Shown here piece by piece: positions 1-8,793 of a stretch of DNA of 64,000 nt. Under the pieces are notes generated by a model that saw only the letters and a program-made list of their open reading frames with translations, searched no databases and was not told the origin of the DNA. Position numbers and translations under genes: made by a program. Origin of the DNA: Nisaea sp. (GTDB taxonomy: Bacteria > Pseudomonadota > Alphaproteobacteria > Thalassobaculales > Thalassobaculaceae); NCBI RefSeq assembly GCF_034670185.1, contig NZ_JAXMNY010000001.1, positions 1,798,001 through 1,862,000 on the forward strand. The letters are read 5' to 3'. Numbering within the stretch: position 1 is the stretch's first letter; every line of letters begins with the position of its first letter.

Positions 1-1
1 C

Positions 2-751
2 TGTCGATCACTGGCGGAAGCGGAAGATCTGACCCAAGCTGCCGAACAGGCAGGCACGACGCTGATCGTCCATGAGAATTTCCGGTTCATGCCCTGGTAC
101 CGGGTAATCCGGGACGAGATCGAAAATGATCATGTCGGAACTGTCCGCCAAGCATGCTTCAGGTTGAGACCGGGAGATGGCGGTGGTGCTGACGCTTACC
201 TGTCGCGGCAACCCTATTTTCGCGACATGGAGCGTTTCCTGGTCCACGAAACCGGCATTCATTGGATCGACGTTTTCCGATTCCTGTTCGGCGATCCGAA
301 GACGATCTATGCGGACCTTTGGCGCGCCAACCCAGCCATCAAGGGAGAGGATGCCGGCCTGCTGATCCTGACCTGGCCGAATGGCCTGCGGGCGACGCTT
401 GATGCAAACCGGACACTCGATCACGCGGCGGAAAACCATCGTCTCACTATGGGCGAGTTCACCCTAGAAGGCGAAACCGCTACGATTACTCTCGATGGGA
501 ACGGACGCCTTGCATACCGGCCGCGCGGCGAGACTGCTTCTAGAGAGATCCCCTACGATTTCGAGGACCGCGACTTCGGCGGCGACTGTGTTTTCCACTT
601 CCAGCAGCATGTCGTTTCACATTTACTGAATGGGACCCCTCTCGAGACCCTTGCAAAAGACTATCTGCAGAATATCCGTATCGAAGAAGCCGCCTACCGA
701 TCAGCCGAACAACGGCAGCAAATTGATTTACAGACACGGCGCCACAGATGA
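2..751 (+). CDS. Gfo/Idh/MocA-family oxidoreductase, C-terminal part
   Basis: The frame is open from base 2, so the window edge removes the N-terminal NAD(P)-binding Rossmann half and about 249 codons remain. The remnant starts near the end of the nucleotide fold and contains ENFRFMPWYR, which in this family leads into the substrate domain, then HETGIHWIDVFRFLFG with the conserved histidine of the catalytic face. Family members oxidise or reduce sugars, inositols or related polyols with NAD(P). The stop overlaps the start of the GntR regulator by 4 bases (ATGA), so the two are translationally coupled and the regulator probably controls this catabolic unit. The substrate cannot be read from the sequence. 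Confidence 0.85.
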   Translation, partial: CRSLAEAEDLTQAAEQAGTTLIVHENFRFMPWYRVIRDEIENDHVGTVRQACFRLRPGDGGGADAYLSRQPYFRDMERFLVHETGIHWIDVFRFLFGDPKTIYADLWRANPAIKGEDAGLLILTWPNGLRATLDANRTLDHAAENHRLTMGEFTLEGETATITLDGNGRLAYRPRGETASREIPYDFEDRDFGGDCVFHFQQHVVSHLLNGTPLETLAKDYLQNIRIEEAAYRSAEQRQQIDLQTRRHR

Positions 752-1419
752 CCAACGAGAAACATCCGAGCGCAGGCGCGAAGGCCTATGACGCGATAAA
801 GGCGATGATCCTAGATGGTCGTCTGAAGCCCTCCGCGTCTTATCTGGAAGCGGAGCTCGCCGAATGGATCGGTGTGAGCCGAACGCCAGTGCGCGAGGCA
901 GGTCTCCGTCTCGAGCGGGAAGGCCTGGTGAAGGTTCGGCCACGGCGCGGCGTTCAGATCCTTCCGATATCGGTCGAGGACATGACCGAAATATATCAGT
1001 TACTGACCGCGCTCGAACCGTTGGCCGCCGAACTCGCGGCGCAGCGCGGTCTCAGCGCAGCCCAGGCAAAGGCCATGGACAAAGCAACGACGCGAATGGA
1101 ACGGGCTCTGGAAAAAGACAATCTCGTTGCCTGGGCGCAGGGTGACGATGAATTCCATGCACTGCTCGTCGAGGCATCCGGAAACAAACGCCTTATCGAA
1201 GCGACCGCGCGCTACAGGACCCAGGTTCACCGGGCCCGCATGGCGACCCTCAGCCTGCGTCCCCGGCCAGAGCAATCGACGGTCGATCACCGTGTGCTGC
1301 TCGACTGCCTGTTGAAGGGAGATGCGGAGGGCGCGCGCGCCATTCACGTCGCCCACCGGCAGGCGGCCGGACAGATGCTCGGCGAATTGCTAGCACGGCA
1401 CCGTCTCGACAATCTCTAG
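748..1419 (+). CDS. GntR-family transcriptional regulator (FCD type)
   Basis: The 223-residue protein has an N-terminal winged helix (about residues 10-75: AYDAIKAMILDGRLKPS, then the recognition region GVSRTPVREAGLRLEREGL and the wing VKVRPRRGVQI). An all-helical FCD-type effector domain follows (about 90-215), with the usual histidine-bearing segments DDEFHALLVEASGN and STVDHRVLLD. FCD regulators bind small carboxylates or sugar acids, often with a metal, and repress catabolic operons. Its start overlaps the stop of the upstream oxidoreductase, which suggests local control of that operon. The effector is not predictable. Confidence 0.9.
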   Translation: MTNEKHPSAGAKAYDAIKAMILDGRLKPSASYLEAELAEWIGVSRTPVREAGLRLEREGLVKVRPRRGVQILPISVEDMTEIYQLLTALEPLAAELAAQRGLSAAQAKAMDKATTRMERALEKDNLVAWAQGDDEFHALLVEASGNKRLIEATARYRTQVHRARMATLSLRPRPEQSTVDHRVLLDCLLKGDAEGARAIHVAHRQAAGQMLGELLARHRLDNL

Positions 1420-1451
1420 ACCGCATCGAGCAGCCCGCGTCCGGGTCCGGG

Positions 1452-4445
1452 TCAGATTGCGACCCTGGGAAACCTGAGTTCGATAGTGGTGCCCTCGCCG
1501 GGCTTTGACCGGCACGCGACACGGCCCCCGAGCCGTTGCGTGACAAGGTTATAGAGAATGTGCATTCCCAGACCGGTTCCACCCCGGCCCTGCCGAGTGG
1601 TGAAGAACGGCTCAAAGATCCTGCGGGCCGTCTCTTCTTCCATTCCCTTTCCGAAATCCCTGAACGTCATCACAATTTCACCGGAGTTTTCCTGATTGCA
1701 GATGATCTCGGTTTTGCCACCGGCCCCGTCGTCATATGCGTGTATCGCGGCATTCATCGCGAGGTTTGTCACAATCTGACCAATCGCACCTGGATACCCA
1801 CTCAGTTCGAGCTCACGGTCTCCCTTGAGCTCATTTGTGATATTCCTCCGGGTGAGTTCGGGGCCCAGACTAACGAGCACCTCTTCGATGTAGTCGATAA
1901 GGGCAAAGTTGCGCCGTTCGCCACTGGTCTGGTCGACGGCAACCTGCTTGAAGCTTGAAATCAATTCGCCTGCCCGCTTGGCGTTGCGCACCACGAGATC
2001 GGCCGCACCGTCGATCGTTTCAAGCCTTGAGATAAACTTCCCGCGTGTAAGCTGCCCACTTTCAACAGCCGCTTTAAGCTCGTCGATCTTTCCTGTCATT
2101 GCCGAGGCCGAGGTCAGGCAAATTCCGATCGGGGTATTGATCTCGTGCGCGACACCGGCAACAAGACCTCCGAGCGACGCCATTTTCTCTGCTTCGACAA
2201 GTTCCTCCTGCGTTTGCCGCAGGACATCGACGGTTTTCCGCAGCTCGTTCTCGACCTCCTTCTGCTCGCTGATGTCATAGTGCCAGGTAATGACAGCAGG
2301 CTTGCCGTCGAACTCGATCCGCTTGGCGTCGATCACAGCCCACCAGGTCGAGCCATCGATCCGGCGGCGCATCTCAGAGCGGCGGCCCATTAAGTCACCG
2401 TCCCGCAGCTGCGTGGTGACTGCTTCTGCAATCGCGTGACTTTCGAATGTGTCCCGAAAGTCCACTGCATTGATCTCGTCAATCGTCTCCGCGCCGAACA
2501 TCCTGAGGAAGACGCTGTTCACGTAGCGGCGGTCGAAGGTATCCACATCGAAGATCGATATCCCGGCCTCGCTGCTTTCGAGTATCTCCCGAAAGCGCCG
2601 CGCTCCAGCCTCGAGTTCCTCTTGAGCCCGCTTTTGCTCCGTAATGTCGTAATGCCAGACGATCGTCGCCATCTCACCGTCGAATTCTATCGGTTTGGTC
2701 TCGACCTGGGCCCACCATTTCGAGCCGTCGACCCGCCGCCTTTCCATTTCAAATCTCTGCTGACCCGCACCGGTCTGAAGGTGCTCGATGACCCAGTCTG
2801 CATCCGCCGGATTCACAAAGGTTGCCCGCAGATCCATCCCGTTGAGTTCTTCGTGAGAGGCAAGTCCGAAACGGCGCAAAAAGCCCTGGTTCGCATAAAC
2901 CCGCTCAAGGGTACCGCGACGAAACACGGAGACCCCGGCTTCACTTGTCTCGAGCATATCACGGAGCTGGTTTGCGTGCTGCGCCGTCCTGTTTTCGGCG
3001 TCAACACGGTCTGAAATATCCGTGATCCAGGCGATGGTGGCAGGCTGACCTTCGAACTCGATCTCCGACGCCGTACCCATGATCCAGAAGCGGCTGCCGT
3101 CAAGGCGTACCCGCTCATAGATCGCATCCTGTCTGTATTGGCCCTGATTGTGACGGTCGCGCATTTTGGCGCCTTCATTTTGGTCGGCAAACGTGTTGAT
3201 AAACCCGAAAGCGTTTAGTTCCCCGACATCCTTTGCCCCGAACATTTCCAGCATGCGGTTGCTCGCATAGAGATATTCGCGGTCCTCCGATACGCGGTGA
3301 AACACACAAACTGCCGTGGTACAGGATTCGAGGATGGCCCGAAGCTGGACCGCGCTTTGAGCAAGTTGTTCTTCCCGTGATTTCGCGCCCGAAATATCGT
3401 GAACCCAGACGAGCGCCGCATCGCGCCCGGCAAAGTCGATATTCCGTGTACTGACAGAACTCCACCAGAGCTCTCCGGTATCAGGCCGCACGCGTTGTGC
3501 GATGACGTTATCGCGCTCCACGCCCTGGGCCAGGTCATCCGCCATTCTCTGATAGTCTTCGGGGTTTACGAATGTCTCTCGCCCGGCTACTTCCTGTCCA
3601 GTGTCCCGCTTGTGGCCGACAAGCTCCGCAAAAGGCCGGTTCGCATAGTGACGCACGAACGGCGCGGTGCTGAAGATACTGACCCCCATTGGAGAATTAT
3701 CGAGCACACTGAGCAATCGCTCCTCGCGCTCTTGCAGGCTGTCTATGCGCTCGTCCGAGATCAGGCGCACAACAAACAACAAACCAATCGCAATAGCGCA
3801 AGCGGCGGAGGCCCGGAACCAGGGCACCTCTATTCCGGTCAGTTCAGCGAACCAGAGTGTATTGACATGAGTGGCCGGAAAAAGATCAGACGGCTGTGCG
3901 ACAAGCGTGAATAGTCCATAGACGCCGAAGGCTGCGGCAACCAGCCGGAACGCCACCTTCTGCCTTTTGAGATAAGAACCATGACCGGCCGGATCTGGCT
4001 GAAGACGGAGAAATGCTGCGACAGCCAGGAAGGCGGCAGGGCTGCCCAGCATGAGTCTGGTAACGACATCGAACTCTGGCGCCGGCGCCCCGGCGAACCA
4101 CAGCGCCAACAGAGACAGCACCCAAAGCAGGATCAGAAATAGGCCGGCAAGCCACCACCCGCGCCCGCGCAGGAGCCGAACCGCGCCAATAGTAAGCACG
4201 ACATAAGACGCTGCATTGACGAGCTCTCTCAACACGACTCCCGACTGCAGGCCGTCGCGGCTCACCTCCAGGAACGAGAACATCACGAGCCATTCATTCA
4301 CTCCATGAAGCAGTCCGAAAAAGCCAATCCACTTCAGGTCGCGTAGTCCCGGCAACGAATGCGCACCGTGAACAAACGTCAGAACAGCGGTGCCCATTGC
4401 GAAGAACGCAAGACCGTAGATGAAATATAGGTGAACCTGACCCAA
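1452..4445 (-). CDS. Membrane sensor histidine kinase with four PAS domains
   Basis: The 997-residue protein begins with about seven hydrophobic segments (residues 5-230), resembling the N-terminal 7TM sensor found in some histidine kinases. Four consecutive PAS domains follow (about 250-730), each opening with a variant of LLSVLDNSPMGVSIF or ILESSEAGISIF and closing in WHYDI plus a PAC-like segment. A short coiled coil leads to a kinase core with the H-box segment GLVAGVAHEINTPIGI, the N-box NLAMNAAIHAYDDGA and the glycine boxes DFGKGM and GTGLGMHI. There is no receiver domain, so phosphate must pass to a separate regulator; none is adjacent. The longest frame starts with TTG at 4445 behind a GGGGA element, and the first TM segment would be clipped by later starts. 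Confidence 0.92.
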   Translation of the reverse strand: MGQVHLYFIYGLAFFAMGTAVLTFVHGAHSLPGLRDLKWIGFFGLLHGVNEWLVMFSFLEVSRDGLQSGVVLRELVNAASYVVLTIGAVRLLRGRGWWLAGLFLILLWVLSLLALWFAGAPAPEFDVVTRLMLGSPAAFLAVAAFLRLQPDPAGHGSYLKRQKVAFRLVAAAFGVYGLFTLVAQPSDLFPATHVNTLWFAELTGIEVPWFRASAACAIAIGLLFVVRLISDERIDSLQEREERLLSVLDNSPMGVSIFSTAPFVRHYANRPFAELVGHKRDTGQEVAGRETFVNPEDYQRMADDLAQGVERDNVIAQRVRPDTGELWWSSVSTRNIDFAGRDAALVWVHDISGAKSREEQLAQSAVQLRAILESCTTAVCVFHRVSEDREYLYASNRMLEMFGAKDVGELNAFGFINTFADQNEGAKMRDRHNQGQYRQDAIYERVRLDGSRFWIMGTASEIEFEGQPATIAWITDISDRVDAENRTAQHANQLRDMLETSEAGVSVFRRGTLERVYANQGFLRRFGLASHEELNGMDLRATFVNPADADWVIEHLQTGAGQQRFEMERRRVDGSKWWAQVETKPIEFDGEMATIVWHYDITEQKRAQEELEAGARRFREILESSEAGISIFDVDTFDRRYVNSVFLRMFGAETIDEINAVDFRDTFESHAIAEAVTTQLRDGDLMGRRSEMRRRIDGSTWWAVIDAKRIEFDGKPAVITWHYDISEQKEVENELRKTVDVLRQTQEELVEAEKMASLGGLVAGVAHEINTPIGICLTSASAMTGKIDELKAAVESGQLTRGKFISRLETIDGAADLVVRNAKRAGELISSFKQVAVDQTSGERRNFALIDYIEEVLVSLGPELTRRNITNELKGDRELELSGYPGAIGQIVTNLAMNAAIHAYDDGAGGKTEIICNQENSGEIVMTFRDFGKGMEEETARRIFEPFFTTRQGRGGTGLGMHILYNLVTQRLGGRVACRSKPGEGTTIELRFPRVAI

Positions 4446-4529
4446 TCGTGCTGTCCCCGCAGTTCAGCAACACGCTATTAAGCGAAGTTTAAAATTGAAT
4501 GAATCAATCTATGTCCCGTCGCGTGTGCC

Positions 4530-5144
4530 TTAGCGTCCACCTGCTCCGAAAATCCGAAGAAAAGCATCCGTTGCCCGCTGCGCGCGACGTCTGGTTTCCG
4601 CCGGGTCAAGCCGCGTTTGCAGGCCAAGCAATGCCCGAACCTGAAGGTCACGGGAAAGCAACCCGAGAAACTGTTCTCCTGCTTCCACCGGATCGTCCAT
4701 CTTGAGAACTCCCTGCTTCTCGTAGCGGCGCAGGGCATTGATGACGAGCGGGAAGGTCGCTCCACGGCCTGACCGTTCCAGGGCCCGCGAAAGCGTCATG
4801 TCCCGGCTTGCTTCGGAAATCGCAGCCCGGTTGATGGCGAGCCCACTCTCGGACAACAGCAGACTAAGGAGCGCCGCACCGAAATCGGTCAGGAAATCCT
4901 CCACCGGCCCCTCTCCCTCGAGAAAAGGCGCAATTGTAGCCTGCAGGCGCTCTGCATTGCGCTGTATCAGCGCCTCAAACAATCCGCTCTTGTCCCCGAA
5001 CCAATTGTAGAGCGTCTCTTTCGAAGCGTTCGCGCGCCGCGCTACGGCAAGCATCGACGTTTCGCGATAGCCGCGCTCGATCAGGATTTCTATGGCCGCA
5101 TCGAGGATCTCGTTCCGGCGCTCGATCCGGTTCTGTTCTTTCAT
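4530..5144 (-). CDS. TetR-family transcriptional regulator
   Basis: This 204-residue protein has an N-terminal HTH (about residues 10-55), with RNEILDAAIEILIERGYRET followed by ANASKETLYNWFGDK, which is diagnostic of TetR/AcrR repressors. The helical C-terminal ligand domain is too diverse to indicate an effector. It is divergent from the membrane protein and LysE-type exporter genes, and two inverted repeats of CCGTACC-N4-GGTAC lie in the shared intergenic region. The simplest reading is a repressor controlling itself and the exporter operon. The start is ATG at 5144. Confidence 0.92.
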   Translation of the reverse strand: MKEQNRIERRNEILDAAIEILIERGYRETSMLAVARRANASKETLYNWFGDKSGLFEALIQRNAERLQATIAPFLEGEGPVEDFLTDFGAALLSLLLSESGLAINRAAISEASRDMTLSRALERSGRGATFPLVINALRRYEKQGVLKMDDPVEAGEQFLGLLSRDLQVRALLGLQTRLDPAETRRRAQRATDAFLRIFGAGGR

Positions 5145-5199
5145 GTCCCGCCTCTCCGCTTACACGATCTTCATCGCACGATGAGCGGCTTGACCGCAA

Positions 5200-5217
5200 C
5201 CGTACCGAATGGTACGG
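5200..5217. promoter_or_regulatory. Putative TetR operator 1
   Basis: A perfect inverted repeat CCGTACC-GAAT-GGTACGG lies between the divergent tetR gene and the membrane protein/exporter operon. Length and position fit a TetR dimer site that would cover both promoters. A second copy begins 26 bases further on. Confidence 0.6.
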
Positions 5218-5225
5218 AATTGCTA

Positions 5226-5243
5226 CCGTACCCATCGGTACTG
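5226..5243. promoter_or_regulatory. Putative TetR operator 2
   Basis: A near-perfect second copy, CCGTACC-CATC-GGTACTG, has one mismatch in the arm relative to operator 1. The 26-base offset would place two repressor dimers roughly two and a half helical turns apart. It ends 17 bases before the ATG of the downstream membrane protein. Confidence 0.55.
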
Positions 5244-5260
5244 TTTTGGGAGTTCACATC

Positions 5261-5683
5261 ATGACCAATGAACCGATCAACGAAACGCCGGATCGCATTG
5301 CCGGTGCAGCCCTTCTCGCATTGCTTGTTGTTTCCGCTGTGATGCTGCTTGCTCTGGTTACGAAAACACCACCGCATCCTCCTCTTGCGACACCGATATT
5401 CGCGCTCGGCCCGTTCATAGGAGCCTCGCTTGCGGTCGGCGGTGCAGCACTGTTCCTCAGCCTTACGGGCAATCCGGCCTGGCGCTACGCCGCAATTCTC
5501 TTTGCAGTCACCATCTTGCCCTCCTTCGGGCCGCAGAAATTCCTTGTTCCGGAATTTCCCGAAATCTGGCCCGCCGTGATCCTCGCCCAGATCTCGCTGG
5601 TAACACTGGTCGTGCGTCTGGTGTCATCCTTCCGGACCTCTCGCTGGGCAACAGCACAGGCCGAAGGGAAGCCAATCCGATGA
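5261..5683 (+). CDS. Small membrane protein of unknown function
   Basis: This 140-residue protein has four predicted hydrophobic segments (about residues 14-34, 46-68, 76-92 and 106-124). A conserved-looking loop, FGPQKFLVPEFPEIWPAV, lies between the last two. I do not recognise a family with certainty; it resembles short DUF membrane proteins found next to TetR regulators. ATG 5261 is chosen because GGGAG lies 9 bases upstream; an in-frame TTG 15 bases earlier has no better site. Its stop overlaps the exporter start (ATGA), so both are co-translated under the probable TetR operators. Confidence 0.75.
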   Translation: MTNEPINETPDRIAGAALLALLVVSAVMLLALVTKTPPHPPLATPIFALGPFIGASLAVGGAALFLSLTGNPAWRYAAILFAVTILPSFGPQKFLVPEFPEIWPAVILAQISLVTLVVRLVSSFRTSRWATAQAEGKPIR

Positions 5684-6336
5684 GCGACATTTTCGAAATC
5701 ATCACCGCCGACTATCTCCTGACCACCTTGCTCATCACGCTCGTTCCAGGCACTGGCGTGATCTATACGTTGTCTGTCGGACTCTTCGCAGGGCGCACGA
5801 GTATCTTCGCTGCCGTCGCCGGGTGTACGGCCAGCATTGTACCGCATCTGCTGGCCAGCATCTTCGGCCTCGCGGCCATCCTGCATGCTAGCGCCACCCT
5901 TTTTCACCTAATCAAATATGCCGGCGTGATTTACCTGCTTTATCTGGCTTGGGGAATGTGGAGAGATCGCAGCGCTATACTGTCAGAGGCAACAGCCCAC
6001 GAAACGCCCGGCCTATCAAACGGCCAGCTTCGCGCCGTCGCCTGGCGGGGTATCCTGATCAACGTACTCAACCCGAAGCTAACGCTTTTCTTCCTCGCCT
6101 TCCTGCCGCAATTCATCCCGGCAGGGACGCGCGAGCCGGGATTCGCAATCTTCCTGCTCGCAATGGTTTTCATGGGCATGACGTTCGGCGTGTTTTCGCT
6201 CTACGGGCTGTTCGCCGCACAGGTTCGCGAGCTCGTGTTATCTTCAGAGCAGGTAGTCTTGTGGTTACGGCGGCTGTTCGCCGCGGGATTTGCCGGGTTC
6301 GCCTTGAAACTCGCGTTAACACAGCGGGGAGACTGA
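5680..6336 (+). CDS. LysE/RhtB-family amino-acid or metabolite exporter
   Basis: The 218-residue inner-membrane protein has about six TM helices and the two signatures of the LysE/RhtB family: an N-terminal VPGTGVIYTLSVGLFAGRT and a central NVLNPKLTLFFLAFLPQF. These proteins export amino acids, homoserine lactones or related compounds using the proton gradient. It is coupled to the preceding small membrane protein by a 4-base overlap. Association with a divergent TetR regulator suggests inducible efflux; the substrate is unknown. Confidence 0.9.
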   Translation: MSDIFEIITADYLLTTLLITLVPGTGVIYTLSVGLFAGRTSIFAAVAGCTASIVPHLLASIFGLAAILHASATLFHLIKYAGVIYLLYLAWGMWRDRSAILSEATAHETPGLSNGQLRAVAWRGILINVLNPKLTLFFLAFLPQFIPAGTREPGFAIFLLAMVFMGMTFGVFSLYGLFAAQVRELVLSSEQVVLWLRRLFAAGFAGFALKLALTQRGD

Positions 6337-6345
6337 CGGGATGAC

Positions 6346-7329
6346 TCAGCTTTCCGACCGCCAGACCGGCAGCAGCTCGTAGACCGTACCTTCGACCAGT
6401 TTGCTCCGGTCCAGGGCCGAGAGACGGTTCACGCCGATGATCTGCCGGATCTCCTTGATGTAGTGCGCGCCGCGCTCGGAATAGCGCGACAGGGCCGTGA
6501 CGAGTGATTTTCCGGAGATCGGTTTGCCCGCAGCGCGCGCAGCAGCGCGGTGTTTGCGGAATTCCCGATAGGCCCGGTTCGTGTTCAGGTTCCGCAGATA
6601 GCTACGAACAGAATGTAGGGGCGTGCGAAACGCTGCAACCTTGTGATCGCCTTTCTCCGCCCTTTGCTCTTCGGGCACCATACCCTTCCGGCCAAAGGTC
6701 CATTGTCCGAACAGGGCATTGCCCTCGACCGCAAAGCGCGACGTGCCCCAGGCGCTTTCCGTCGCCGCCTGGGCAAGCGCCAGCGACGGCGGCACAATAT
6801 CGATGCGGCGCTCAAGCGTTGCCAGGAGCTTGGTTACCGAAATCGCGTCACCGTCCGCCGGCAGACGATACTTTTTGGCCAATGATCGGAGCTCATCCAG
6901 ATCATCCGCGAGCGGGACGCGTGTCTCCGCGAGCCGGAGCTTCAGCCGCATCAACGCTTCGCGGTCGGACGCGACCTCCTCATTCGCGATCAGGACCAAC
7001 GGCAGAACCATGCGAAAAAAAATGCGCTTTTTCTCGGCGACGGTCACCTCGTTGACTGTCACCGCTCCGAACCGCTCCGGAACCCGCAGCAGAACCAGCC
7101 GCGGGACCTCGGTCTGCCCCGCTTTCCAGGTTTCCGCCGTGTAATTGAGCTCTTCGGTCAGCGGCGCCAGATCTCTAAAGGCCACAAACTCAACCCGCTC
7201 GACCGGGCGGCCGTCATAAGTGACCCCCCAATCATCGATCGGCTCGATCATTGGCGCGGTTTGATTGAACGCAGCGCAAGCCACCAACACCAAAAGAGCG
7301 GCGAACAGCGCCGACCCGAAACGACCCAT
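6346..7329 (-). CDS. Bax-like glucosaminidase-domain lipoprotein
   Basis: The 327-residue protein starts with a short hydrophobic signal ending in LVAC (Cys18), a plausible lipobox, so it is probably a lipoprotein facing the periplasm. A middle region of about 140 residues precedes a C-terminal glucosaminidase domain (about 185-310) with QAATESAWGTSRFA and GNALFGQWTF, the acidic-residue and fold motifs of the FlgJ/Bax glycoside hydrolase group. It is expected to cleave peptidoglycan glycan strands. It is convergent with the LysE exporter, with only 9 bases between stops. The family match is to Bax rather than to flagellar FlgJ, since no rod-capping domain is seen. Confidence 0.88.
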   Translation of the reverse strand: MGRFGSALFAALLVLVACAAFNQTAPMIEPIDDWGVTYDGRPVERVEFVAFRDLAPLTEELNYTAETWKAGQTEVPRLVLLRVPERFGAVTVNEVTVAEKKRIFFRMVLPLVLIANEEVASDREALMRLKLRLAETRVPLADDLDELRSLAKKYRLPADGDAISVTKLLATLERRIDIVPPSLALAQAATESAWGTSRFAVEGNALFGQWTFGRKGMVPEEQRAEKGDHKVAAFRTPLHSVRSYLRNLNTNRAYREFRKHRAAARAAGKPISGKSLVTALSRYSERGAHYIKEIRQIIGVNRLSALDRSKLVEGTVYELLPVWRSES

Positions 7330-7474
7330 TGCGATATCCCTTGTTCGACGTTCGGCTCAAGAACACCAGGTCCGATCTCATTCGGCGGCACTCGTTATCC
7401 TCAAGCCAAGAACGTCAGGAAAGTGGGGAATACACTAAAACCAAGGCGAATTCGAGGCTCCTGAATATTGCAGC

Positions 7475-8101
7475 TCAAGCCGCGCTCGATTCCCTGGCCA
7501 GACCGCCTTTTTCCCGGATGAAAGCCGCGATCTCCGCGATGCCCTCGCCGTTCTTCAGCTGGGTGAAGACGAACGGCCTGTCTCCGCGCTGGCGCTTGGT
7601 GTCCTCCGCCATCACACCGAGATCGGCGCCGACCAGTGGCGCGAGGTCGGTCTTGTTGATGACCAACATGTCCGAGCGGGTAATGCCCGGACCGCCCTTG
7701 CGCGGGATCTTCTCACCGGCGGCAACGTCGATCACATAGATCGTCAGGTCCGCCAACTCCGGGCTGAAGGTCGCCGCCAGATTGTCTCCGCCGGACTCGA
7801 TCAGCGCCAGTTCCGCTTCAGGGAAGGACGATACCATCGTATCGATGGCGGCAAGATTGATAGATGCGTCCTCGCGGATGGCCGTATGCGGGCAGCCGCC
7901 GGTCTCCACCCCCATGATCCGTTCCGCTGCAATCGCGCCGGTGCGGGTCAGGATCTTCTGGTCTTCCTTGGTGTAGATATCGTTGGTGATCACGAACATA
8001 TCCGTGTCCGCGCTCATCTCCCGGCAGAGCATCTCGCAGAGCGCTGTCTTGCCTGAGCCGACCGGCCCGCCGATGCCAACCCGAAGTGGTCCCGTTGCCA
8101 T
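7475..8101 (-). CDS. ureG: Urease accessory GTPase UreG
   Basis: UreG (208 residues) is the GTPase that drives nickel insertion into apo-urease together with UreD, UreF and UreE. The P-loop GPVGSGKT is at residues 12-19, followed by the switch and nickel-binding segment with GVETGGCPHTAIREDAS, whose Cys-Pro-His motif is the conserved metal ligand, and the guanine-specificity motif NKTD. ATG 8101 is preferred because AGGGAG lies 8 bases upstream; a GTG at 8116 overlaps the ureF stop. It is the last gene of the ureDABCEFG operon. Confidence 0.97.
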   Translation of the reverse strand: MATGPLRVGIGGPVGSGKTALCEMLCREMSADTDMFVITNDIYTKEDQKILTRTGAIAAERIMGVETGGCPHTAIREDASINLAAIDTMVSSFPEAELALIESGGDNLAATFSPELADLTIYVIDVAAGEKIPRKGGPGITRSDMLVINKTDLAPLVGADLGVMAEDTKRQRGDRPFVFTQLKNGEGIAEIAAFIREKGGLARESSAA

Positions 8102-8112
8102 TTCTTTCTCCC

Positions 8113-8793
8113 TCACGATCTGAACAGCCGGCCATCCATGGCCTCATGCTGCATCGAACTCCACTCCGCCATCAGCGCCGCCATGCCGATATCCTCGGTG
8201 CCGCGCCCTTCAGCCGCGTGCCAGACTTCATCGACACAGGCTTCCAATGCCGCGATCACCCGCTGACCGTCCGTCTGGCCGAGCGGTACCGCCCTGACAG
8301 CGGCTGAAACGATATTATGAACGAAGGCCTGCAAATAAAGCGGCCCGGCCAGCTCCAGCCCGATACCGGCCACGGCGGTGACGGCGCCATAGGCTACCGG
8401 TAGCGGAGGGGCCGGCGGCAGAACCATCTGCTCAATATCACCCCATGCTGCCGAAACGGTCTTCACGAAAGCCGTTCCCTGCGCGGTAGCCTCCAGCCGC
8501 AACTCGGCGGTCGGGATCAGGGCGGTGGCGAATTCCGTGAGAGCACCAAGAGCCTCCGCATCGCCAGCCGAGGCATGCCGCCAGGCTTCTGACAGCAGGA
8601 TCGCATCGCTGGCCCCGGAGCCGAACCTCACCAAACCTTCGATCCAGTCGCGCAACGTCTCCGCATCCGTGACAAGCCCGGCTTCTATCGCCGCCTCGAC
8701 CCCGTGGCTGTAGCTGTAGGCTCCGACCGGAAAGGACGGGGAAAGCCAGGATTGCAGGCGCAGCGCCGCCCGGGTTGCCGAAACGTCAGTCAT
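8113..8793 (-). CDS. ureF: Urease accessory protein UreF
   Basis: This 226-residue all-helical protein acts as the gatekeeper of UreG GTPase activity in the UreD-UreF-UreG activation complex. Family features are LQSWLSPSFPVGAYSYSHG near the N-terminus and the C-terminal WHAAEGRGTEDIG. ATG 8793, which overlaps the ureE stop by 8 bases, gives the usual N-terminus MTDVSATRAALRLQ; the frame extends 15 codons upstream only because it runs opposite the histidine tail of UreE. Confidence 0.96.
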   Translation of the reverse strand: MTDVSATRAALRLQSWLSPSFPVGAYSYSHGVEAAIEAGLVTDAETLRDWIEGLVRFGSGASDAILLSEAWRHASAGDAEALGALTEFATALIPTAELRLEATAQGTAFVKTVSAAWGDIEQMVLPPAPPLPVAYGAVTAVAGIGLELAGPLYLQAFVHNIVSAAVRAVPLGQTDGQRVIAALEACVDEVWHAAEGRGTEDIGMAALMAEWSSMQHEAMDGRLFRS

